Shown piece after piece: positions 51,085 to 61,272 of a DNA stretch of 64,000 nucleotides. The notes under the pieces are model-generated. The model searched no databases and was not told the origin of the DNA. It was given only the letters and a program-made list of their open reading frames with translations. The translations under genes and the position numbers were made by a program. The DNA comes from an uncultured Acidobacteriia bacterium. GTDB lineage: Bacteria > Acidobacteriota > Terriglobia > Bryobacterales > Bryobacteraceae. The DNA lies in assembly GCA_903881085.1 (NCBI GenBank), contig CAIRSA010000473.1:1-64000 (forward strand), written 5' to 3'. The number at the start of each line of letters is the position of its first letter. Position 1 is the first letter of the stretch.

Positions 51085-52605
51085 ATGGAAACTCTGAATT
51101 CAGGTGGAATCACCCGCAGATCGCTATTGAGCGGCATTGCGGCCGCTCCAATTGCCGCAACTGCCGAGGCGCAAACACGGCGACGGCCCAATCTGCTGTT
51201 CCTGTTTTCAGACCAGCACTCTTACGACATGATGGGCTGCTCCGGAAACAAGCAGGTGCACACTCCCGTGATGGACCAGTTGTCCTCGGAAGGGGTCCAC
51301 TTCAGTCACTGCTTTTCGACTTCGCCGGTGTGCTCCCCTTATCGTGCGATGTTGCTGTCGGGATTGCATTCTCTGCGTAGCGGAGTTTTCTTCAACGACG
51401 TGACGCTGATTCCAGGCCAGGGGAAGTACTTTGGCGAGTCTCTGCGGGATTCAGGCTATCGCACAGGCTATTTCGGCAAATGGCACATCCTCGGCGGAAA
51501 CCGCGTGCGGCCCATTCCGCCGGGCGAACTGCGCTACGGTTTCGATGGCTCCTTCCTGAGTAATAACTGCACCACCATGTTCGACGCCGCACGCGCCTAT
51601 TACTGGAATCAGAATGGCGAGCGAACGTTGTATGGAGATTGGGAGCCCTACGCGCAGTCGCGCCAGGCGTGCGGCTTTTTGGACCAGCAGCAGGCCGACA
51701 AACCTTTCGCTATGTTCCTCTCCTGGCATCCGCCGCACGACCATGGCAAACGCGATCAGTATTTCGTCTACGACACGCAGCCGGACCTGATGGAGCAATA
51801 CTCGAAATCCGATCCGGAACTGCGCCCGGCCGCGGCGCAACTGGATTCGAGCGAGCGGCGTAAGCAGCAGTGCCGGGATTATATGGCGCAGACCACCGGT
51901 GTCGATCGTGCCCTCGGCATGGTGTTGGACAAACTGAAAGAGAAAGGGCTCGATCGCGACACGATTGTCGTTTACACGTCCGATCATGGTGACTGCCTCG
52001 GTGCCTATGGCTGGCACGCCAGCGCGAAGGACATCCCGCAGGACTGTTCCTCGCGTGTGCCTTTCCTGCTGCGGTATCCGGGAGTGTTGAAGCCTCGCCG
52101 CAGCGATCTGATGATGGGACCCCTTGACCTTATGCCCACCCTGCTCGGACTGATGGGGATTGAACCGCCATCGAGCTGCCAGGGACGCAACCTGGCTCAG
52201 GCGATTTTGAAGGCGGACGACCGCGCAACGGATTCCGTGCCAATGATGATGATTCACAGCGGACCCGAAGAGTATCGCGGTGTCATCACTCGCGACTGGA
52301 CCTTCGCCGCGCAGCGCAGCGACAAGGCGTTCCATCCGGCTATGAACGTACTCTATGACCGGCATGAAGATCCTCATCAGGTTCGAAATCAATTCGCGGA
52401 TAACAAGAAGGTGCGCCGCCAAATGATGGACTTGACCCGCTCGTGGATGAAGCGATTCGACGACCCATTTGTAAGTCATCGGGAGTTGATGGCGTCTGGC
52501 ATTCCTTGGAAATATCCGGATGCGGGTGGTGCGATCAACCGCACTACGCCTTTGGAATGGATCAAGAAGAATCCGATGCCGGCAGCGAAGTTTCGCGAGG
52601 AGTAA
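51085..52605 (+). CDS. Type I sulfatase, Tat-exported
   Basis: 506 residues. Signal ITRRSLLSGIAA; SDQHSYDMMGCSG; formylglycine site CSPYR with Cys83; GKWHILGG; TSDHGDCLGAYGW. The DHGD form and the CSPYR site suggest a subfamily distinct from the CTPSR/CAPSR ones. It is driven by ECF promoter copy 2, and the next receptor, 52661, starts 55 bases after its stop from copy 3. Confidence 0.92.
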   Translation: METLNSGGITRRSLLSGIAAAPIAATAEAQTRRRPNLLFLFSDQHSYDMMGCSGNKQVHTPVMDQLSSEGVHFSHCFSTSPVCSPYRAMLLSGLHSLRSGVFFNDVTLIPGQGKYFGESLRDSGYRTGYFGKWHILGGNRVRPIPPGELRYGFDGSFLSNNCTTMFDAARAYYWNQNGERTLYGDWEPYAQSRQACGFLDQQQADKPFAMFLSWHPPHDHGKRDQYFVYDTQPDLMEQYSKSDPELRPAAAQLDSSERRKQQCRDYMAQTTGVDRALGMVLDKLKEKGLDRDTIVVYTSDHGDCLGAYGWHASAKDIPQDCSSRVPFLLRYPGVLKPRRSDLMMGPLDLMPTLLGLMGIEPPSSCQGRNLAQAILKADDRATDSVPMMMIHSGPEEYRGVITRDWTFAAQRSDKAFHPAMNVLYDRHEDPHQVRNQFADNKKVRRQMMDLTRSWMKRFDDPFVSHRELMASGIPWKYPDAGGAINRTTPLEWIKKNPMPAAKFREE

Positions 52606-52612
52606 GATTTCG

Positions 52613-52641
52613 CCAACCGCCGCGCCAGAGACGTGCATCCT
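52613..52641 (+). promoter_or_regulatory. ECF promoter copy 3, drives the receptor at 52661
   Basis: CCAACCG (52613-52619), 15 bases, GCATCCT (52635-52641), 20 bases before ATG 52661 and starting 7 bases after the sulfatase stop. Confidence 0.83.
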
Positions 52642-52660
52642 AACAGTGCAAGGGGTAACT

Positions 52661-55600
52661 ATGCACGTCTCCGTTCGACACTTGTCCATCCTACTTATAT
52701 GCGCCGCCGCGCTGGCAGTCAGCGCCTCGCCGGCAGCAGCGCAATCACTTTTCGGGTCCATCCTGGGAACCATTACCGACAACACCCAGGCCGTGGTCCC
52801 TCAAGCCACCGTAAAGATTCTCAGCCTTGAAACCGGCGCGGTACGCACCGTTACCGCCGATACGGCTGGAGACTATCAGGCTCCCGCGCTCCCGGTCGGC
52901 AACTACGAAATATCCTGCGAACTGCCGGGTTTTAAACGTGCTATCGTCTCCGGCGTGAAACTCGAAGTCGATCAACGCGCCCGAATCGATATTCGCTTGG
53001 AAGTGGGCTCGATTGACCAGAAAGTGCAGGTGACGGCCGCGGCAGCGCTGCTGGAAACCGATACGGCAAGCCAGGGCACTGTCGTCAACAGTCAGACCAT
53101 TACCGATCTACCCCTGAATGGCAGGGACTTCCAGCAGTTGGCGACGCTCGGCCCAGGTGTCGTCGCGCCAGTCGCAGGCGCCACCAATGCCTCCTACTTC
53201 AGCGTGGCGGGCACTCGCGGCATCAGCAACAGCTTCATGATGGACGGCGCTACCAACACCAATTCCAACGCCAACGTTACTTTCATCAGTCCCTCCATCG
53301 ATCTTATCGAGGAGTTCAAAATCCAGCGCAATACGTTCAGCGCCGAGTTCGGGCGTGGCGCTTCCCAGATCAATGTGGTCACAAAGTCCGGTTCCAATAC
53401 CATTCATGGCTCGCTGTTTGAGTTTTTCCGCAACGATGATCTCAATGCCAGGAGTTTCTTCGATCCCGCCAATAAACCCCAGCTTCGGCTCAACCAGTTC
53501 GGCGGAACCGTAGGCGGTCCCGTCGTGCTGCCAAAAGTTTACAACGGGCGTAATAGGACTTTCTGGCTGTTCAACTATGAAGGCAAGCGCCAACGCGTGC
53601 CTAACACCAGGAACTCCGCGCTCCCCACCCAGGCCCAATTGGGTGGCGACCTCTCCACGGTTGCCCAGGCAAGCATCAAGAACCCGCTCGCCGGCGGAGC
53701 GGTCTTCCCGGGCAAACAGATCCCCGCTTCGTTGATCGACCCTACCAGCAAGGTGTTTTCGGGTTACATTCCGGCGGTTACTGCACTGCCAGGGGTCCTA
53801 GGCCCGGGCATCAACCTGGTGACGCCCATCAGCACCAGGGTAAGTTTCGATCAGTTCACTCTCAAATTCGATCAGCAGATTAGTAGTAACAACCGTGCCT
53901 TCCTGCGCTATACCAAGAACACAGCGGCCAACATCGGTCCTGGCTTGGTGCCGCAGTACCAAACAGCCGCGCCTACCTTGGATCTGAGCATTGTGGCTGG
54001 GCTTAACACGATCATCCGACCCACCTTGATCAATGAGTTTCGCGCCAGCTTTTCGCGCCATACGCTGCATCAGGGGCCGGACTTCGCGAATGCTTCTAAC
54101 TTCGCCGATCAGCTGGGCATTCAGAACACTCTCAGTCACCAACCGCAATTCAACTCACTCCCCACGGTCGCCATCACTGGCTACACATCCGTCGGTGGAT
54201 CGGCACTGATTACGCAGCGTGGAAACACCTTTTCGTATCTCGACAATCTGACCTGGCTGCTTGGCAACCATACTGTCAAAACCGGCTTCGATATTCGCCG
54301 AGCGATGCTCGACATCCGCAATATCGGCGCTACCCAAGGCACCTTCAACTTCACTGGAACTTTAGCCGGCAATGCCATCGCCGATTACCTGCTGGGCGTT
54401 CCGGCTTCGGCCAGCGCGGCCGCGCCGCCCGGACCGGACGGCGTGAACAGCAGCAACGTGTGGCAAGGCTTCGTCCAGGATGATTGGAAGGTCAGGAGTG
54501 ATCTGACCTTGAATATCGGCGTGCGCTACGAATATCAGTCGCCCTTTGAGAACGATCGCGGGCAGCGTTCCATATTCGATCCCACCTTCCCTGGCGGCCG
54601 CCTCATCTACTCCAATTTGGCTTCTTACTACGTCCCCGGAAAAGGTCTGATCTCGAGCCCTACTGGCAAGCCGCTGGCCACTGACGGCCTGGTTCCAGGC
54701 GAACACAAGAATCTCGCCCCGCGCTTTGGCTTTGCCTGGCGGCCTCTGAAGAGCGATAAGTGGGTGGTGCGTGGCAGTTACGGCATCTTCTATGAAGCGC
54801 AGAATGCTAACAACGATATCCTCTTCGGCAGCTTTAACTATCCTTTCCAACTTAGTTACTCGCTGACCAACCCGGTGACAAACCCAACCTATATCTGGTC
54901 GAAGAATGTATTTCCCGCAGGCGGCGCCAGCGGCACGGTCACCTTCAGTTCACTGAGTCCCAAGATGCCGCTCGGCTACTTACAACAATGGAGCTTTAAC
55001 TTACAACGCCAGCTTCGGCCCAACCTTGTTTTCGAGGTGGGCTACCTGGGTTCCAAGGGAACCAAGCTCGACTGGCGCGAACAGCCCAATCAGGCTGTTC
55101 CGGAAGACCCCGCCAATCCGACAACGGTCGTCAGCCGGCAGCCGTTTCCACTCTGGGGTGCGGGCGCTGGCATCATCTCCCGAGACGGGTTCTCAACCTA
55201 TCACGCCATGGCTGCGCGTTTGGAGCGGAAGTTCTCCCACGGGCTACAATTCCTCGCCTCCTACACCTTCTCCCACTCCATCGACAATTCCTCGTTTGCC
55301 GGCAACATCGGATCACAGCCCGCGACGCCTGAGAACAATTCCAACAGGAAGGGCGAAAAAGGAAGCTCGTATTTCGACGTGCCCCAACGTTTTGTTCTGA
55401 GCCACGTGTGGAACATCCCATTCAATCCCGGTCATGGTGTCGTCAAATCGTTATTGGGTGGTTGGCAGCTAACGGGAATTACGCAGATGCAGAGTGGCAA
55501 TCCGTGGTCGATTCTGATTTCGACAGACACCGCGGTTGTAGGAACCACCAGCCAGAGGGCACAGCTGGTGGGCGAGGTCTATCCCGCGGGGTTCGTCTCG

Positions 55601-55903
55601 GGCGGCCCTTCACGCCTGGCGTTTAACAAAGCCGCGTTTGCCCTGCCGGCCAGCGGGACGTTCGGCAACACCGGCCGCAACATCGTACGGACCGCAGGCA
55701 TGAGTAATTGGGACATGGGTATAAACAAGTCCTTCCAACTCAAAGAGCGTGTTCGCTTACAATTCCGTGGCGAAATCTTCAACATCTGGAATCACACGCA
55801 GTACCTGCAATTTGATAATACGTTCCAGAACGTCGGCTTCGGAACCTGGACGAGCGCGCGCGACCCTCGCATCGTTCAGTTTGCATTGAAGCTGCTTTAT
55901 TAG
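52661..55903 (+). CDS. Oar-like TonB-dependent receptor
   Basis: 1080 residues from ATG 52661 (AAGGGG upstream; a longer in-frame start would lie inside the sulfatase gene). Signal ends SPAAAQ; regulatory-like domain; plug with ITDLPLNGRDFQQLATLGPG; barrel ends FALKLLY. ECF copy 3 lies before it, copy 4 after its stop. Confidence 0.9.
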   Translation: MHVSVRHLSILLICAAALAVSASPAAAQSLFGSILGTITDNTQAVVPQATVKILSLETGAVRTVTADTAGDYQAPALPVGNYEISCELPGFKRAIVSGVKLEVDQRARIDIRLEVGSIDQKVQVTAAAALLETDTASQGTVVNSQTITDLPLNGRDFQQLATLGPGVVAPVAGATNASYFSVAGTRGISNSFMMDGATNTNSNANVTFISPSIDLIEEFKIQRNTFSAEFGRGASQINVVTKSGSNTIHGSLFEFFRNDDLNARSFFDPANKPQLRLNQFGGTVGGPVVLPKVYNGRNRTFWLFNYEGKRQRVPNTRNSALPTQAQLGGDLSTVAQASIKNPLAGGAVFPGKQIPASLIDPTSKVFSGYIPAVTALPGVLGPGINLVTPISTRVSFDQFTLKFDQQISSNNRAFLRYTKNTAANIGPGLVPQYQTAAPTLDLSIVAGLNTIIRPTLINEFRASFSRHTLHQGPDFANASNFADQLGIQNTLSHQPQFNSLPTVAITGYTSVGGSALITQRGNTFSYLDNLTWLLGNHTVKTGFDIRRAMLDIRNIGATQGTFNFTGTLAGNAIADYLLGVPASASAAAPPGPDGVNSSNVWQGFVQDDWKVRSDLTLNIGVRYEYQSPFENDRGQRSIFDPTFPGGRLIYSNLASYYVPGKGLISSPTGKPLATDGLVPGEHKNLAPRFGFAWRPLKSDKWVVRGSYGIFYEAQNANNDILFGSFNYPFQLSYSLTNPVTNPTYIWSKNVFPAGGASGTVTFSSLSPKMPLGYLQQWSFNLQRQLRPNLVFEVGYLGSKGTKLDWREQPNQAVPEDPANPTTVVSRQPFPLWGAGAGIISRDGFSTYHAMAARLERKFSHGLQFLASYTFSHSIDNSSFAGNIGSQPATPENNSNRKGEKGSSYFDVPQRFVLSHVWNIPFNPGHGVVKSLLGGWQLTGITQMQSGNPWSILISTDTAVVGTTSQRAQLVGEVYPAGFVSGGPSRLAFNKAAFALPASGTFGNTGRNIVRTAGMSNWDMGINKSFQLKERVRLQFRGEIFNIWNHTQYLQFDNTFQNVGFGTWTSARDPRIVQFALKLLY

Positions 55904-55947
55904 GAATGCATCCAGCGAAACATGGCGTCGCAGGATGGTGGAAAGTC

Positions 55948-55976
55948 CCAACCGTTGGTACATGAGCACGCATCCT
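55948..55976 (+). promoter_or_regulatory. ECF promoter copy 4, drives the sigma operon itself
   Basis: CCAACCG (55948-55954), 15 bases, GCATCCT (55970-55976), about 41 bases before the sigma-factor ATG 56017. Its spacer also resembles that of copy 2 (TTG, ACATGA and AC at matching places). Confidence 0.85.
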
Positions 55977-56016
55977 TAGATTTAGATAGACTCGGTAGTC
56001 CCGGCCAAGATGCCGG

Positions 56017-56586
56017 ATGCGAATGAGTACGGCAAGCGACGAAAAAGAGCGTCAGGCGATCGCCGAGTTTCTGTCTGAGCGGACAGAGGAGCGGTTTTGT
56101 GCGCTTTTCGATGCTTTTTACGGGAGATTGTGCCGCTATTTCTCGGCGCGTGACGTAGATAGTTACATTGCCGAGGAACTTGCGGAGAACGTCATGTTTC
56201 AGGTCTACCGGCATGTATCTCAATTGCGGGATGGTATGTCGTTTCACGGTTGGCTGTTCCAAATTGCGCGCAACGAGTATCTGCAGTATCGCCGAAAATC
56301 GGCGACAGCTCTTCCGACCGTGTCATTCGAGCCGTTGGCGGGGCGCCTGGCGGAAACGCTGGATTCGGGGATTCGCCAGCAAGAGGAAGGACCATTCCGG
56401 GAATGGATGACGCACATGGATGAAACAGAGCGTGAAATCCTGATTCTGCGGTTTATGGAAGACCTGGATTATCACGAAATCTCGGATGTGCTGGGAATAC
56501 CGGTTGGAACGATTAAATGGAAAGTGTTCAACGCCAAAACGAAGCTGGCTGCCGTGGTAAGAAGAAAGACCGCTAAATCGAGATGA
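56017..56586 (+). CDS. ECF sigma factor, likely regulon controller
   Basis: 189 residues (a second ATG at 56023 is possible). Region 2: AELAENVMFQVYRHV after ARDVDSYIAEE, then FHGWLFQIARNEYLQYRRK; region 4: EREILILRFMEDLDYHEISDVLGIPVGTIKWKVFNAKTKL. Directly before it is a CCAACCG-N15-GCATC(T/C)T promoter, repeated before four more transcription units nearby, so it probably recognises that sequence and also autoregulates. The stop overlaps the anti-sigma start (ATGA). Confidence 0.9.
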   Translation: MRMSTASDEKERQAIAEFLSERTEERFCALFDAFYGRLCRYFSARDVDSYIAEELAENVMFQVYRHVSQLRDGMSFHGWLFQIARNEYLQYRRKSATALPTVSFEPLAGRLAETLDSGIRQQEEGPFREWMTHMDETEREILILRFMEDLDYHEISDVLGIPVGTIKWKVFNAKTKLAAVVRRKTAKSR

Positions 56587-57089
56587 AGCACCCCATCGAC
56601 TACGACGATTGGCTCGGCTATCTGGATGGCGACCTGGACCAGGTCGGGACGGCGCGAGTCCGAGAACACATCGGGCATTGCAGCGAATGCCGCTCAACCT
56701 GGGATGAACTGCTGGAAGCGACGGCCGCAATGCGTTCAGCGGCCCGCGAATTCGCAGCAGTGCATGCGGTTGGTGCGAACGAAGTTCGATCCGGTAGGGA
56801 ACGGGTGCTGGCGCGCATCCGGACACTGGAATCAAGCCCCAGCTTGGAATCGGTCGCGGCAGGCGAGCTTACCGTGGGACGCCTGCGTAAGTTGCAGCTC
56901 GTGGTGGCGCCGGTATGCGGCGCGCGGACTGCGTTCCGACTGATTGTGGCAGCGGTTGGGCGGACGCCGGTTCCGCAAAGTGCGGCCGCGTGGCTGGTTT
57001 TTCTGGAGCAGTTGACTGACCTGACCTCTGCGCTATGCGGGCGGTCCACGGCGCGACTGATATGGGAGATTGGCAATTCATTGCCGTAG
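56583..57089 (+). CDS. Zinc-finger anti-sigma factor
   Basis: 168 residues. N-terminal zinc-finger motif HIGHCSECRS (H-x3-C-x2-C, near residues 30-37) of the anti-sigma type after YLDGDLDQVGTARVREH. A helix-rich segment of about 130 residues follows with no confident membrane helix, so it is probably cytoplasmic or peripheral, unlike FecR. ATG 56583 overlaps the sigma stop. It should hold the sigma factor inactive; how the glycan signal reaches it is unknown, but the membrane protein at 57097 is a candidate partner. Confidence 0.82.
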   Translation: MKHPIDYDDWLGYLDGDLDQVGTARVREHIGHCSECRSTWDELLEATAAMRSAAREFAAVHAVGANEVRSGRERVLARIRTLESSPSLESVAAGELTVGRLRKLQLVVAPVCGARTAFRLIVAAVGRTPVPQSAAAWLVFLEQLTDLTSALCGRSTARLIWEIGNSLP

Positions 57090-57096
57090 ACACTCA

Positions 57097-57921
57097 ATGC
57101 TGGCACGGTGGATCAATCCGGCTTTTTTAGGAATCGTTGCGGCGTCCGCCATTGCTGCAAATCTGGCAATGCCGGAACTGCGGCCGTACATTCACTCCGC
57201 GGTGTATCTGCTGGCCGGGTTACTCTGCGTGGAGATTGCACGTGACTACGACCACAAACTCATGCGGTTTTCCTGGTTGCTGTTTTCAGGCGAGGCATTT
57301 CTACTTGCGTTGCACTTTCCGTTAGCAACGCCGGCGGCGACTGCCTGGCTAGGCGCCGCGCAGCGCGATCTTATCGCGCTGGCGATGGTCCAGATGGGCC
57401 TCACTGCTCTGCTCGCCGGAATGTTGGTCACGTGGTGGCAACTGCGGCAGTTCGGGTTGGGATTTCATGCGCGGGGTGTGGATTGGGCAGCGGTTGGGGC
57501 GATTCTGACGGGAATGGCCGTCTTCTTTGGACTCTCCTGGCATGGCGGATGGATGTATCCGATGATGGCCGGAGCCCGCGTGCTTTTATTCCTGGCCGCG
57601 GCGGTGAGCATCTTACTGAACAGGTTTTGCCAACAGATGGGCGGTGGTGAGATCGCGCGCGTAATCCGTTTCATCATCGCTTATGTTGCCACCCGATGCG
57701 TCATGAATCTGGTGTTTGCGGTGAACAAGACCTGGGCTCCGGTGGCGCTGGAACTGGAAGATTTGCTGAACGTCGTTTTCCCGTGGATTTTTCTCTTCGG
57801 AGTCACGTTGCGCGCGCGGGTGGCGGTGCGGGCCGAAGCGGAACTGGCCCGTGTGCCAAAGCCTGCAGCGTGGAATCCCAAGCCCTCCACTGGTTGGGAT
57901 GGCGGTCGGCCTTCTTATTAG
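57097..57921 (+). CDS. Multi-pass membrane protein of unknown function
   Basis: 274 residues with about eight membrane segments (near 6-25, 31-50, 54-75, 89-112, 129-150, 155-176, 188-208, 225-243) and a Pro/Gly-rich cytoplasmic tail. No transporter or enzyme motif is visible. Start ATG 57097 lies 7 bases after the anti-sigma stop, so it is in the sigma operon and could act as sensor or partner for the anti-sigma factor (inference). Confidence 0.65.
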   Translation: MLARWINPAFLGIVAASAIAANLAMPELRPYIHSAVYLLAGLLCVEIARDYDHKLMRFSWLLFSGEAFLLALHFPLATPAATAWLGAAQRDLIALAMVQMGLTALLAGMLVTWWQLRQFGLGFHARGVDWAAVGAILTGMAVFFGLSWHGGWMYPMMAGARVLLFLAAAVSILLNRFCQQMGGGEIARVIRFIIAYVATRCVMNLVFAVNKTWAPVALELEDLLNVVFPWIFLFGVTLRARVAVRAEAELARVPKPAAWNPKPSTGWDGGRPSY

Positions 57922-57958
57922 ACGTAAATGTGCAATTTTGTTAACAGGAGCATATTCC

Positions 57959-60900
57959 ATGATTCGTATTTTCCTAACTTTGCTGGCATTTGGCGCAATG
58001 TTAAGCGCCCAGACAAATACGGCGGTGATTCGCGGCGTAGTATCGGATCCGGGCGGTGCCAATGTCGCCAGCGCCAAGATCGCAGCAAAGAACAACCAGA
58101 CGGCGATTGTTTATTCCGCGGTGACCAATGATACCGGTCTTTACCTGCTTCCCGACGCGCCCGCGGGTAATTACACAATCACGGTGGAGCATCCCGGCTT
58201 CCGAGGCCATGTGCGGAAATCTGTGACGGTATCGACAGGAGCGACCCTCGCGCTCGACGTCAAACTGGAACTGGGCGAACTGAGCCAGTCGGTGACGGTG
58301 AGCGGTGAAGTGGCGATGGTGCAGAGTTCGACTTCAGGCGTCGACCAGTTGATCGAGTCAAAAAGTATCGCCGATATCCCGTTGGGTGACCGGCGGACGA
58401 TGAACGTAGTGCAATTGAGCGGAGCGGCGGTTTTCGCCGGTTACGACAGTGGCCAGAAGCCGAATTTCTCGCTTGCCGGCGGGCGTGCGCAAAGCCAGAT
58501 GTTCTGGATCGATGGCGCCAGCGGGCAGAACATGCGGCTGGGAATTGGGCAGATGGACACCGATCCACCGGTGGAACTCATTCAGGAAATCAAGGTCCTG
58601 AGCAACAACTACTCGGCGGAGTTCGGAGGCTCCAACGGCGGAGTCATTATTGAAACCACCAAGAGCGGAACGAACGAATTCCACGGCAGCGCGCTTGAGT
58701 ATTTGCGCAATGACCTGATGGACGCGCCGGGCTTCTTCGCGCCGATCGTAAACGGCGATAAGAGCAAGCCGAAACTGCGCTATAACTTGTTCGGCGGAAC
58801 CATCGGAGGTCCGATCATTAAGAACAAAACGTTCTTCTTCTTCGACTATGAAGGCAGCCGGCGCAGCACAGGTTTCACCTCGACGCTTACCGTACCCACG
58901 CTGCTACAGCGCACGGGCGATTTCTCGAAGACCACCACAGCTGCGGGTGCGCTGGTGGCTATCTACGATCCAAGCACTACCGTTGCGTCGGGTGCGACAT
59001 CTACGCGGCAGCTGTATTCGGGAAACATCATACCAACCGCGAAGCTGGATCCGGTCGCCCTCAAAATTCTCAGCTATTATCCGCTTCCCAACCGCACCCC
59101 GGACAATGCCACCGGCGCAAACAACTTCCGTGCCAACGGTGCGAACACCGTGGTTCACGATTTCTGGTCAATCAAGGGCGACCACAACTTCGGCCCTAAA
59201 GACCGCCTTACCGGCCGCTACATGTTCAACCGCGACAATACCAACATTCTTAGCGTGTTTCCCGATAAGGGGGCTGATACGAATGCTTTCAATATCGCCA
59301 ACCAGAAGAGCGCCCTGGGCGACTGGATCCACACCATCAACCCGACAACGGTGAATGAATTTCGCGTCAACATCGCACGGCGCGTTGCGCACGCGTTGAC
59401 GGCCGGGGTGGGTGGCGATTATCCCACCAAACTCGGCCTGTAGGGCGTTTCGAACAATGCGTTTCCGAATATCGCGCCCACCGGCTTCGCCGCGTTGGGT
59501 ACAACTAACCAGGAGCGCCAACAGTACCCCATCGATCAGCAGCAGTTTGTCGAAAACATTTCTGCCGTGCGTGGCCGCCACTCGCTTAAGGCGGGCTTTG
59601 AATATCGTCGCTCGCGCAATCACGAAATCAATCTCCAAACTGCTTCTGGCCAATTCGCATTTGCCACGACGCCGACCGGCCAGCCGGGCAATGCCGCCAC
59701 CGGCAACGGACTGGCGTCCATGCTGATCGGCTTTCCTACTGCATTCACCGCACTGCAGACCGACGAACTCGATCGCCACAGCTACTATCTGGCGGCGTTC
59801 TTTCAGGACGATTGGACGATCAGCCGCAATCTGACGTTGAATCTGGGAGTGCGCTGGGAAACCGACACACCCATGACCGACACGAAGAGCAAAATGAATG
59901 GATTCGATCAGACAGCGACCAATCCCGTAAGTGGTACGCCGGGCGTGGTGAAATTCATGGGCCTGAACGGCTTCCGTTCGCAGCCCTACGATGGCGATTA
60001 CAATAACTTCGGCCCGCGTCTGGGATTCGCCTATAAGCTGTTCGGGAGTGAGCGCACCGTGCTGCGCGGCGGCTTCGGAGCCTTTTTCGCACATCCGTTC
60101 GATGCCGGCGTGCCCAACGCCGTCGCCCTCGGCTTCAGCCAGTCTGTAAGCATCAATACGCCGGATAACGGTATAACCGCTCCGTTCTATCTGCGCAATG
60201 GTGTTCCGGGCGCCACCGCTACCCGGCCTGCTTTGAACGACTCGTTCGGCGCCGTGGCGGTGGGGCAGAACCCAAGCACCGCGGTGACTTTCTTTGAAAC
60301 CAACCGCCGCACCGGTTACTCCGAGCAATTCAATCTGGGAATTCAGCGGCAGCTGACGAAGACACTGGTGTGGGAAGTGAGCGGCCTCGGCAATCTGGCG
60401 CGCAAACTTCCAAGCGCGAACCTCTCGATCAACCAAATCCGCCCGGAGATTTTGAATGCGGCGCACCAATCGCAACGCGATCGTCCCTTCCCGCAGTTTT
60501 CGGGGGTGACAATTCAAGGCCCGACGCTGGGTGTTTCCAGTTATCTGGCCGGTATGACGCGCGTTGAGAAACGTTATTCGAATGGCTTCAATGTGAACGC
60601 CAGTTACACGTTCTCGAAGTTCCTCGAAAATACCAACGATCCGGGGACGACGATCGGGCGCGACGCCGGGCCCTACTCAAACCTGTATAACCGGCGTGCG
60701 GATTATGGTCCTTCTGCTAACGACGTAAGGAACCGGGTCTCTTTCAGTTCGGTGTACGAACTGCCATTTGGTCCCGGTAAGCCGCATCTGACCAAGAGCG
60801 TTTTGGGGCAGATCATTGGCGGCTGGACGCTAGGCAACGTAACGGTGGTGCAGAGTGGGCCGCCGATGTCGGTCACCACGCAGAATAACAATACCTTCGC

Positions 60901-61260
60901 CCAGTCAGCGGGCTCGCAGCGCCCGATGTTTCGCGCGATCCGAATCTGCCCTCGGACCAGCGCAGCGTTCTCAAGTGGTTTGATACGGCCGCTTTCACAC
61001 AACCGGCGAACTTCACCTTCGGAAGTTCCGGTCGTAATATTGTACGCGCGCCGGGCCTGGTGAACTTCGACTTCTCGCTGATGCGTAATTTCAAGTTTCA
61101 CGAGCGCTACAACCTGCAGATGCGCGGCGAATCGTTCAATGCATTTAACCACACCAACTTTTCAGCTCCTGGCGGCACCTTCGGCGGAGCGGGTTTTGGC
61201 ACAATCAGCGCATCGGGACCGGCGCGGCAGTTGCAGGTCGGAATGCGGTTTGCGTTTTAA
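57959..61260 (+). pseudogene. Oar-like TonB-dependent receptor, amber codon plus frameshift
   Basis: Starts at ATG 57959 (AGGAG 9 bases before). Signal peptide, regulatory-like domain and plug (IADIPLGDRRTMNVVQLSG) are intact. TAG at 59441-59443 interrupts the frame after PTKLGL; the same frame then continues (GVSNNAFPNIAPTGF...) to near 60920, where one missing base (60920-60925) shifts it. The other frame goes on with DVSRDPNLP and DQRSVLKWFDTAAF to NFDFSLMRNFKFHERYNLQ, ending GMRFAF and TAA at 61260. Two independent breaks make a non-functional receptor likely unless both are read errors. It is fourth in the sigma operon. Confidence 0.85.
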
Positions 61261-61272
61261 CGGGGAGTTGCT

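Noticed and set aside
59441-59443. Amber codon read as pyrrolysine or readthrough
   Set aside because: Other genes here end with TAG, no tRNA or pyl gene is seen, and a frameshift follows later in the same gene, so ordinary gene decay is simpler.
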